Positions 1 through 5,264 of a stretch of 5,696 bases of DNA are shown piece by piece. Position 1 is the stretch's first letter. Each line of letters starts with the position of its first letter. The notes under the pieces are model-generated. The model was not told the DNA's origin. It saw nothing but the letters and a program-made list of their open reading frames with translations, and did not search any database. The translations under genes were made by a program, and so were the position numbers. This stretch comes from Planctomycetota bacterium (GTDB lineage: Bacteria > Planctomycetota > JAJSAM01). Where the stretch lies: the NCBI GenBank assembly GCA_029932425.1, contig JAOZQC010000248.1, positions 1 to 5,696 on the forward strand, given 5' to 3'.

Positions 1-1
1 C

Positions 2-271
2 GGGATCTACCACTGCCCCCATCTCCCCGAACGGAAATGCTCGTGCCGCAAACCCGCCCCCGGTATGCTCCGGCGAGCCGCCCGGGAGCTGGGTCTCGAC
101 CTCTCGGCTTCCTTCATGGTGGGCGACCGGGAGCGGGACGTGCGGGCCGGCCTGGCGGCCGGCTGCCGGGCCATCCTCCTGGGCGGGGGACCGGCCCCGG
201 AAGGCGTGGGGCGGGCCGGGGATCTCCCGGCCGCCGTGGACCGGATACTCGGGCCGGGGGAGAGAGGATGA
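2..271 (+). CDS. gmhB: D-glycero-beta-D-manno-heptose 1,7-bisphosphate 7-phosphatase, C-terminal part (5' end outside window)
   Basis: This is the last 89 residues of a HAD-superfamily phosphatase; the frame is open to the window edge, so the N-terminal part with the nucleophile aspartate motif is not visible. GmhB removes the C7 phosphate of heptose 1,7-bisphosphate in the cytoplasm, the step between HldA and HldC in ADP-heptose synthesis. Recognition rests on the GmhB zinc loop near the start of the fragment: Cys5-Pro-His7, then Cys13-Ser-Cys15, followed directly by Arg-Lys-Pro (Lys17 is the HAD motif III lysine) and Pro-Gly-Met. HAD motif IV follows as Val-Gly-Asp42 with a second acid at Asp46, then an Ala-Gly pair as in GmhB relatives. 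The TGA stop overlaps the ATG of hldA (ATGA, 268-271). The zinc loop separates GmhB from most other small HAD phosphatases; histidinol-phosphate phosphatase is the main close alternative, and the hldA/hldC neighbours argue for GmhB. Confidence 0.93.
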   Translation, partial: GIYHCPHLPERKCSCRKPAPGMLRRAARELGLDLSASFMVGDRERDVRAGLAAGCRAILLGGGPAPEGVGRAGDLPAAVDRILGPGERG

Positions 272-1257
272 CGGGGCCGCTGGCCGCCCTCGTGGATCGC
301 TTCGCGGGACTGCCCGTGGCGGTGGTGGGGGACCTCGTCGCCGACGTCTACGTGCACGGGGTCCCCGAACGGGTCTCCCGGGAGGCCCCCGTCCTCGTGC
401 TCGCCTACGAGCGCGAGGAGCTCATCCCGGGAGGGGCCGCGAACACCGCCGCGAACCTCGTGGCGCTGGGGGCGGAGGTGCACCCCGTGGGGGTGGTGGG
501 GGACGACGAGCACGGCCGGGCGCTGCTCGCGCGCTTCGAGGAATGGGGCGTGTCCACGGACGGGATCGTCCTGGACCCCGACTACCGCACGATCACCAAG
601 ACCCGGGTCCTGGCCGGGGGTCCCACCCGCTGGAAGACCCAGGTGGTGCGGATCGACCGCGACCCGGGCGGCGCCCCGGGCTCCGCGGCGGAGCGGGCCA
701 TGCTGCGGAAGGTCCGCGATCTGGCGCCTCGCATGCGGGGCTTCGTGTTCTCCGACTACGGCTACGGCGCCGCCTCGCCGGGGGTGGCGGGGATGCTCGA
801 CGGGGTGCGCGTGGCCGACTCCCGGTTCCGCATCGAGGGTTTCACCGGCTTCACGTGTCTCACTCCGAACGAGGAGGAGGCGGGGCGCTTCACGGGCCGG
901 CCCGCCCTCGGCGACGCCCAGGTCCGGGCGGCGGGGAAGGCCCTGCTCGCGAAGACGGGGGCCGAGAACGTCCTGGTGACGCGGGGCAACAAGGGGATGG
1001 CCCTCTTCTCCGCGGGGGGGGGAGAGCTCTTCCTGGCCGCCTCGGGCGCGGGGGAGGTCACGGACGTGACGGGGGGGGGGGACCCGGTGACGGGGGTCGT
1101 GACCCTGGCCCTCGCCGCGGGGGCGGAGCCGGGGGACGCGGCGCGGCTCGCGAACCACGCCGCGGGCATCGTGGTCACGAAGGCGGGGGCCGCCACCGTC
1201 AGCCCCGGCGAGCTCGCGGCCCGGATCCGGGAGGCCGGGGAGGGGGAGGGCCGGTGA
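268..1257 (+). CDS. hldA: D-glycero-beta-D-manno-heptose-7-phosphate kinase (PfkB/ribokinase family, stand-alone HldA)
   Basis: A 329-residue cytoplasmic kinase that phosphorylates D-glycero-D-manno-heptose 7-phosphate at C1 to give the 1,7-bisphosphate used by GmhB. PfkB-family marks appear in order: the Gly-Asp substrate region at residues 21-22, the GGAANTAANLVALG signature at 55-68, Ser-Asp-Tyr-Gly-Tyr-Gly at 162-167, Leu-Thr-Pro-Asn-Glu-Glu-Glu at 198-204, Val-Thr-Arg-Gly at 237-240, and the catalytic loop DVTGGGDPV at 266-274 with the base Asp272. The length matches the kinase half of HldE with no nucleotidyltransferase half attached. The ATG at 268 was chosen because it overlaps the gmhB stop, has a GGGGGAG ribosome site five bases upstream, and gives the usual HldA N-terminus; an earlier in-frame ATG at 37 would run through gmhB. 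Odd point: the family's GAGDT loop reads GGGDP here, inside a run of eleven G. The family call is very secure; normal activity is inferred. Confidence 0.95.
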   Translation: MTGPLAALVDRFAGLPVAVVGDLVADVYVHGVPERVSREAPVLVLAYEREELIPGGAANTAANLVALGAEVHPVGVVGDDEHGRALLARFEEWGVSTDGIVLDPDYRTITKTRVLAGGPTRWKTQVVRIDRDPGGAPGSAAERAMLRKVRDLAPRMRGFVFSDYGYGAASPGVAGMLDGVRVADSRFRIEGFTGFTCLTPNEEEAGRFTGRPALGDAQVRAAGKALLAKTGAENVLVTRGNKGMALFSAGGGELFLAASGAGEVTDVTGGGDPVTGVVTLALAAGAEPGDAARLANHAAGIVVTKAGAATVSPGELAARIREAGEGEGR

Positions 1258-1730
1258 GCGCCCGCTTCCTCCCCGACCACGCGGAACTCCGCCGGGCGGT
1301 GGCGGAGATCCAGGCCGCGGGACGGACGGTGGTCTTCGCCAACGGCTGCTTCGACCTCCTGCACGTGGGACACGTCCGCTACCTCCGGGGGGCGAAGGCG
1401 GAGGGGGACGTGCTCCTCCTGGCCCTGAACGACGACGCTTCGGTCCGCCGGCTGAAGGGGGAAGGGCGCCCCTTGCAGCCGGAGGCGGAGCGCGTGGAGA
1501 TCGTCTCCGCCCTGGAGATGGTGGACCTGGTGACGCTCTTCTCGGACGCCACCGTGGACCGCCTCCTCCAGCTCCTCCGGCCCGACGTGCACGCCAAGGG
1601 CACGGACTACACGCCGGAGACGGTGCCCGAGCGGGAGACCGTGCTCTCCTACGGGGGACGGATCGCCATCGTGGGGGACCCCAAGGACCACTCCTCCTCC
1701 GCCCTGCTCGGGGCGATCCGCCGGCGGTGA
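1254..1730 (+). CDS. hldC: D-glycero-beta-D-manno-heptose 1-phosphate adenylyltransferase (stand-alone HldC, RfaE domain II type)
   Basis: A 158-residue cytidylyltransferase-fold enzyme that joins AMP from ATP to heptose 1-phosphate, giving ADP-D-glycero-beta-D-manno-heptose, the direct precursor of LPS core heptose after epimerisation. Visible motifs: Phe-Ala-Asn-Gly-Cys-Phe-Asp at 28-34, the nucleotide-binding His-Val-Gly-His at 37-40, Asn-Asp-Asp-Ala-Ser-Val at 59-64 with the Arg-Leu-Lys-Gly-Glu-Gly-Arg-Pro stretch at 66-73, Lys-Gly-Thr-Asp-Tyr at 115-119, and a C-terminal Asp-His-Ser-Ser-Ser at 145-149 where HldE proteins carry a Ser-Thr-Thr element. The start is GTG at 1254, overlapping the hldA stop (GTGA) with a GGAGGG ribosome site three bases before it. 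The same frame stays open far upstream through hldA, but that part shows no family pattern. The two activities fused in enterobacterial HldE are separate genes here, probably translated in a coupled way. Confidence 0.95.
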   Translation: MSARFLPDHAELRRAVAEIQAAGRTVVFANGCFDLLHVGHVRYLRGAKAEGDVLLLALNDDASVRRLKGEGRPLQPEAERVEIVSALEMVDLVTLFSDATVDRLLQLLRPDVHAKGTDYTPETVPERETVLSYGGRIAIVGDPKDHSSSALLGAIRRR

Positions 1731-3160
1731 GCACCTACCGCGCAGAGCCCGATTTCGCGGAGGACCTCCGGCGGGCGGGCATCACGGACTACGAGTCGGC
1801 GATGACCTTCGCGGGGGGGATCCTGGCCGCCGCGCACCGCGGCCGGTCCGTGGTCCGGCTCCCCGGGGGCCTCCACCTGAAGCGCTTCGTGCGGCGCGCG
1901 AGGGAATCCCGCCGGGAGCTCCGGGCGATGGAGGTGCTCCGGGCGGGACCGGGTCCCGAGCCCGCCCCCCTGGCCGCCCGGGGCGAGGGGGGGCGGGGCG
2001 CCTTCCACGTCACCGCGGTTCCGGAGCGCACCCGGCCCCTCCCCGTGGCCCTCTCCGTGCTCTCCGGCGAGGATCGGCGGCGCCTGGTGAGAGCGCTGGG
2101 CGAGAGCATCCGCGCCCTCCACGACCGGGGCTACACCTGCCCGGACCTCCTGGCCCACCACCTGCTGGTGGGCCTCCCGGACCGCATCCACCTGATCGAC
2201 GCGGGCCGTCTCGCCCGCCGGAGGGGAGTCCGGGCCCGGGCCCGGGATCTCGCGGCGCTTTCGCTCTCCCTCCCCTTTGGAGTGGCCCGGGACACCGATC
2301 GCGTGCGCTTCCTCGCCGCCTACCTCCGGGAGAAGCCGCGCCGGAACCACCCTCTCCTCCGGGCGGCGGTCCGGGCCTACCGGCGCCTGGACCGGCGCGG
2401 CCGGCACCGCCGCGACCGGCTGGTGGCGGACCCCGCGGCGCGGGAGCGCCTCGCCGCCCTGGGCATCCGCACGTTCGACGATCTCCTCGCCTGCCGCGTT
2501 CCGGGGGCGGTGCGGCTTCGCGTGCTCCCCGACCGCGAGAACTGGCGGATCGAGCAGGGCGGCCGGGTCTACTTCGTGAAGCGGCACCGGCCCGTGAAGG
2601 GCTTCGCGAAGACGCCCGCCGCCGCGGAGTGGGAGGCGATCCGCCTCTTCCGGCGGGCGGGGCTGCGCGTCATGCGGCCCGTGGCCTTCGGCGAGGACGT
2701 GGAGAAGGGGTCGGTGATCTGGGTGGAGCGGGCTCCGGGGGAGCCCCTGGACGACCTGCTCCGCCGGCGGCGGGTGCCGGATCGGATCCGCCGGGAGCTG
2801 GTCCGGGAGGCGGGAGCGATCCTCGGGCGCATGCGCCGGAGGGATCTGCACCACCGCGACTTCTACGCCTGCCACCTCTTCGCCGACCTCTCCGCGCCTC
2901 CGGGCGGGCGGCTCACCCTCATCGATCTCCAGCGGGCCCGGCGCCGCCCGCGGCTTCGCGAGCGCTGGACCGTGAAGGACGCGGCGGCGCTCCTCTATTC
3001 CGCGCCGCGCCCCCCCGTGACCCGGACCGACCTGGTGCGGTTTCTCCGCGCGTGCTTCGCGGTGGAGAAGCTCGGCCCGCGGGAGAAGCGGTTCGCCCGG
3101 CGGGCCGCGCGCAAGGCGGCGCGCATCGCCCGGCGCCGCCGGAAGCCCCGGCGGAGATGA
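1727..3160 (+). CDS. Tandem-domain lipopolysaccharide core kinase, WaaP/InaA (Kdo/heptose kinase) family
   Basis: A 477-residue protein built of two kinase-like domains of the WaaP/KdkA/InaA type, which phosphorylate heptose or Kdo of lipid A-core at the inner membrane. The second domain (about 260-450) is classical: Lys285 in the N-lobe, Glu301/Glu303, the catalytic HRDFYACH at 376-383 with Asp378, the metal site Leu-Ile-Asp400, and Lys417-Asp418. The first domain (about 20-225) aligns with it without gaps around the active site: CPDLLAHH at 138-145 keeps Asp140 and His145 but replaces His-Arg by Cys-Pro; Lys52, Glu64, Leu-Ile-Asp158 and Arg173-Asp174 match the other landmarks. Residues 451-477 are extremely basic (16 of 27 are Arg or Lys), perhaps for contact with acidic membrane lipids. 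WaaP-type kinases usually have one domain and roughly half to two thirds of this length. The GTG start overlaps the hldC stop (GTGA), tying the gene to heptose synthesis. The exact acceptor sugar, and whether domain 1 is active, cannot be told. Confidence 0.85.
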   Translation: MSTYRAEPDFAEDLRRAGITDYESAMTFAGGILAAAHRGRSVVRLPGGLHLKRFVRRARESRRELRAMEVLRAGPGPEPAPLAARGEGGRGAFHVTAVPERTRPLPVALSVLSGEDRRRLVRALGESIRALHDRGYTCPDLLAHHLLVGLPDRIHLIDAGRLARRRGVRARARDLAALSLSLPFGVARDTDRVRFLAAYLREKPRRNHPLLRAAVRAYRRLDRRGRHRRDRLVADPAARERLAALGIRTFDDLLACRVPGAVRLRVLPDRENWRIEQGGRVYFVKRHRPVKGFAKTPAAAEWEAIRLFRRAGLRVMRPVAFGEDVEKGSVIWVERAPGEPLDDLLRRRRVPDRIRRELVREAGAILGRMRRRDLHHRDFYACHLFADLSAPPGGRLTLIDLQRARRRPRLRERWTVKDAAALLYSAPRPPVTRTDLVRFLRACFAVEKLGPREKRFARRAARKAARIARRRRKPRRR

Positions 3161-3176
3161 CCGGGGGGGCGACCGG

Positions 3177-3250
3177 CCGGTTCGCGTTCCCGGTCGCCGG
3201 GCGCGCCCGCCGGCGACCGTCGCGGCGGGGAGCCCGCCCCCGCGAACCGG
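3177..3250 (+). terminator. Nested hairpins just after the heptose operon, possible terminator
   Basis: Seventeen bases past the kinase stop, a perfect 10-bp inverted repeat (CCGGTTCGCG at 3177-3186 with CGCGAACCGG at 3241-3250) encloses a second perfect 10-bp hairpin (CGGTCGCCGG at 3191-3200 with CCGGCGACCG at 3210-3219, nine-base loop). A weaker G/C stem (3225-3230 with 3238-3243) competes with the outer arm. There is no T-run after it, so it is not a standard intrinsic terminator. It could be a U-less terminator, an mRNA 3' end stabiliser, or part of the structured gap described in the findings. Base pairing is seen directly; the role is inferred. Confidence 0.4.
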
Positions 3251-3435
3251 GGAGGCCGAACCCGCGCTTCCCGCACGGCGCGGGGGCGATGCCTCCGAGC
3301 CGGCGGCGGGAACGGGTTTCCGCCGGAGCATGGGGCCCGGGGTTCACCACGGGCTGCTCCCGGCGGGAGGTCGTCGTCCGGGCCGAGGCGGCGAGATCCG
3401 GCGAAAACCGGGCGTCCGGATGAGAGATGCGGGCT

Positions 3436-3440
3436 AAGGT
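3436..3440 (+). promoter_or_regulatory. Likely ribosome binding site of the glycosyltransferase gene
   Basis: AAGGT lies six bases before the GTG at 3447 and is the only Shine-Dalgarno-like sequence at a suitable distance. It supports that GTG as the start. It is weaker than the sites of hldA and ridA. Confidence 0.4.
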
Positions 3441-3446
3441 ACTTCC

Positions 3447-4535
3447 GTGCGCATCGCCTGCGTGATCGACCGGTTCGTGGCGGGGAAGGGAGGGCTCGAG
3501 GTCTGGCTCGCGGCGCTCGCGTCCCGCCTGGCGGGGGGAGGCCACGAGATCACGCTCCTCTCCGCGGACCGGACGCCGCCTCGCGGGCCGTGGCTCCACC
3601 GGCCCCTGCCCGCCCGGGGCCTGACCCGGGGGGGACGGATCCGCGACTTCGCGGAGCGGGCCCGGGTGGAGTGCCTTCGCTCGAGCTTCGACGTGGTGCT
3701 GGGACTCCGCCACTGCCTCTCCTGCGATGTCTACGCGCCCCACGGGGGCTCCGTGGAGAGCACCCGGGCCGCGCACCGCCGGGCCCGGCGCCGCCCCGTC
3801 CCTCTCCTCGGGCGGTGGCGGGCGTTCCTCGCCCTGGAGCGCTCCCTCCTGGGAGGCGGAGCGCCCCCTCGGCTCGTGATCGCCGTCTCCGAGTCGGTGC
3901 GCCGGGACCTGGCGGGGCGCTACCCGGGGGTGGCGGACCGGATCCGGGTGGTCCCCAACGGGGTGGATCTTTCCCGGTTCCGGCCCGGGGACCGGGAGAA
4001 GGCCCGGGCCCGGCTGGCTCCCGGGGGGGGCGGGGTGGTGCTGTTCCTGGCCGCCAACCCCCGTCTCAAGGGCTGGCGCCACGCGCGGGAGGCCTTCCGG
4101 AAGCTCCACCGGGAGGGGGCCGCCTCCACGCTCCTCGTGGCGGGCGGCGCCCCCGGCCGGCTTCCGCCGGGCGGCCGCTACCTGGGTTTCCTGGAGCGCC
4201 CGGAGGAGGTACTGCGGGCGGCGGACGTGCTGCTCCAGCCCACCTACCACGACCCGTTCCCGCTCGCGACCCTGGAAGCCCTGGCCTGCGGGACCCCGGT
4301 GGTGACCACGGAGCAAAACGGCGCCCTGGACCACGTGGGTCGGGACGGCCCGGTGCGGGCGGTGTCCGATCCCGCCGACGTGGACGGCCTGGCCGCCGCC
4401 GCGAGGGAGCTGCTCGAGACCGCCCCCCGCGAGGAAGCCCGCACCCGGGCGGAGGAGTTCCCCCGGGAGAGGTCCCTCGCCGCCGCCGAGTCCCTCCTCA
4501 CGAAGGAACCATACGGAGGCGGCAGCGACTTGTAA
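3447..4535 (+). CDS. Family GT4 (GT-B fold) glycosyltransferase, WaaG-like, probably LPS core assembly
   Basis: A 362-residue glycosyltransferase expected to move a sugar from a nucleotide-sugar donor to a growing glycan on the cytoplasmic face of the inner membrane. The N-terminal Rossmann half opens with Met-Arg-Ile-Ala-Cys-Val-Ile and a Gly-Lys-Gly-Gly-Leu-Glu loop at 13-18, typical of GT4 enzymes acting on LPS core. The hinge is marked by Val-Val-Pro-Asn-Gly-Val-Asp at 168-174. In the C-terminal half, Asn204-Pro-Arg-Leu-Lys208-Gly stands where WaaG has its Arg-Lys-Gly donor phosphate site. The signature PTYHDPFPLATLEALACGTP (265-284) supplies the donor-binding motif as Asp269-x7-Glu277 rather than Glu-x7-Glu, a variant also known in the family. 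Length is normal for GT4. The GTG start at 3447 gives the standard N-terminus and has AAGGT upstream; earlier in-frame starts lack support. The gene sits 286 bases after the heptose operon, so it is probably not translationally coupled to it. WaaG-type core glucosyltransferase fits the context, but donor and acceptor are not determinable. Confidence 0.88.
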   Translation: MRIACVIDRFVAGKGGLEVWLAALASRLAGGGHEITLLSADRTPPRGPWLHRPLPARGLTRGGRIRDFAERARVECLRSSFDVVLGLRHCLSCDVYAPHGGSVESTRAAHRRARRRPVPLLGRWRAFLALERSLLGGGAPPRLVIAVSESVRRDLAGRYPGVADRIRVVPNGVDLSRFRPGDREKARARLAPGGGGVVLFLAANPRLKGWRHAREAFRKLHREGAASTLLVAGGAPGRLPPGGRYLGFLERPEEVLRAADVLLQPTYHDPFPLATLEALACGTPVVTTEQNGALDHVGRDGPVRAVSDPADVDGLAAAARELLETAPREEARTRAEEFPRERSLAAAESLLTKEPYGGGSDL

Positions 4536-4622
4536 CCTTCGCGGCCCCCGCGCCCCTCGAGACCTTGGATGCCGGCCGGGAACGGAAGGGCCGCGCGGAT
4601 CCCCCTCTCGCCGCCTCCCCGG

Positions 4623-4675
4623 GGGCGGGGGGGGGAAGCGGCCGGAGCCGGAGGGGAGGGCGTTCCCCCCCGCCC
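4623..4675. terminator. G/C hairpin between convergent genes, possible bidirectional terminator
   Basis: The left arm GGGC plus nine G and AA (4623-4637) pairs with TT, seven C and GCCC (4663-4675), giving a 13-bp stem with a two-base bulge and a 25-base loop. It lies in the gap between the converging glycosyltransferase and ridA genes, where a two-way terminator is expected. It lacks a T-tract on either side, so the termination role is inferred from pairing and position only. The nine-G run also gives it G-quadruplex potential. Confidence 0.4.
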
Positions 4676-4693
4676 GCGCGTTCGCCGATCCGG

Positions 4694-4720
4694 GGAGGGG
4701 GGAAGGCTCTCGTCCCCTCC
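4694..4720. terminator. Second small hairpin in the convergent gap
   Basis: GGAGGGG (4694-4700) pairs perfectly with CCCCTCC (4714-4720) across a 13-base loop; two further G-C pairs form outside if two bases bulge out. No T-run follows. It may act with the larger hairpin upstream as a termination zone, or be chance pairing in very GC-rich sequence. The rest of 4536-4792 shows no credible gene. Confidence 0.22.
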
Positions 4721-4792
4721 GGGGACCGTTCCGGCCGGCCCGCGTTCGGGAGAGGGGAGGCGGTCCGCGGGATTCGCCCCGCGGGCGCGGGC

Positions 4793-5251
4793 TCACTCGA
4801 CCTCGAAGACGAAGTCGATCTCCACGGAGACACCGAGGGGGAGCTCGCTCACCCCGATGGCGGCGCGGGCATGGCGGCCGGCATCGCCGAAGATCGCCAC
4901 CAGGAGGTCGCTCGCCCCGTTCACCACCTGGGGCTGGTCCGTGAAGCCGGGCGCGGACCGCACGAACCCGTTCACCTTCACCACGCGGCGGATGCGGGCG
5001 AGGTCGCCGAGCTCCGCCTTCGCGGCCGCCAGGCCCGCCAGGCAGCAGAGACGCGCCGCCTCCCGGGCCTCCTCCAGGGAGACGTCCGCCCCCACGACCC
5101 CCAGGTGCGCGAGGGCCCCGTCCTTCTTCGGGATCTGGCCCGCGGTGTAGAGCAGGCCGCCGGAGAGAACGGCGGGGACGTAGTTCCCGGCGGGGGTGGG
5201 GGCGGGGGGCAGCTCGAGGCCGAGCTCGGCAAGGCGCGTCTCCGGGTTCAT
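4793..5251 (-). CDS. RidA family protein (YjgF/YER057c/UK114), probable enamine/imine deaminase
   Basis: A 152-residue cytoplasmic protein of the RidA superfamily, whose best-known members form trimers and hydrolyse reactive enamine/imine intermediates released by PLP enzymes, sparing the cell 2-aminoacrylate damage. Features seen: the N-terminal Gly-Asn-Tyr24-Val-Pro segment, Leu-Tyr-Thr-Ala-Gly-Gln-Ile-Pro at 34-41, Val-Lys-Val-Asn-Gly-Phe-Val at 91-97, and the C-terminal Arg129-Ala-Ala-Ile-Gly-Val, Glu-Leu-Pro and Val-Glu144-Ile. By comparison with E. coli RidA from memory, the catalytic arginine (Arg105) corresponds to Arg129, Tyr17 to Tyr24 and Glu120 to Glu144, while Ser30 and Cys107 are both Ala here. 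It is longer than the roughly 128-residue E. coli protein, mostly at the N-terminus and around 44-60, as in the second RidA-like subgroup. The ATG at 5251 has a strong GAGAGGAG site five bases upstream. It is the second gene of a minus-strand operon. Deaminase activity is likely from Arg129 but the substrate is unknown. Confidence 0.9.
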   Translation of the reverse strand: MNPETRLAELGLELPPAPTPAGNYVPAVLSGGLLYTAGQIPKKDGALAHLGVVGADVSLEEAREAARLCCLAGLAAAKAELGDLARIRRVVKVNGFVRSAPGFTDQPQVVNGASDLLVAIFGDAGRHARAAIGVSELPLGVSVEIDFVFEVE

Positions 5252-5256
5252 GGGGG

Positions 5257-5264
5257 CTCCTCTC
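5257..5264 (-). promoter_or_regulatory. Ribosome binding site of the RidA-family gene, overlapping the upstream stop codon
   Basis: On the minus strand GAGAGGAG ends five bases before the ATG at 5251. Its first two bases are the last two of the TGA stop (5265-5263) of the preceding gene. This fixes the ridA start and indicates that the two genes are translated from one mRNA. Confidence 0.75.

Noticed and set aside
543..1253. Upstream in-frame extension of hldC through hldA, starting at an ATG at 543
   Set aside because: The extension reads as Gly/Arg/Pro-rich sequence without homology pattern; the GTG at 1254 with a ribosome site gives the normal stand-alone HldC N-terminus.
7..1734. 575-codon open frame on the minus strand opposite gmhB, hldA and hldC
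   Set aside because: It is a shadow of very GC-rich coding sequence, where stop codons are rare in all frames. The product is Arg/Pro/Gly-rich with no recognisable motif, and the opposite strand carries three clear enzyme genes.
1649..3331. 560-codon open frame on the minus strand opposite the tandem kinase
   Set aside because: Low-complexity Arg/Pro/Gly/Ala translation without domain pattern, fully antisense to a well-supported gene.
3157..3423. 88-codon plus-strand frame starting at an ATGA overlap with the kinase stop, mimicking the operon's other junctions
   Set aside because: The overlap is tempting, but the product is Arg/Pro/Gly-rich without any motif, the GGAG before the ATG touches it with no spacing, and the stretch is better explained by its many inverted repeats.
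3396..3446. Possible promoter or known riboswitch core before the glycosyltransferase (GGATGAGAGA and TAAGGT)
   Set aside because: TAAGGT matches a -10 box poorly with no -35 partner at the right distance. The GATGAGAGA stretch only loosely recalls FMN-type riboswitch elements, and the rest of that core is absent.
2919..4796. 625-codon open frame on the minus strand opposite the glycosyltransferase and both gaps
   Set aside because: No family motif, compositionally biased, and it runs through two intergenic gaps and antisense to a clear GT4 gene.
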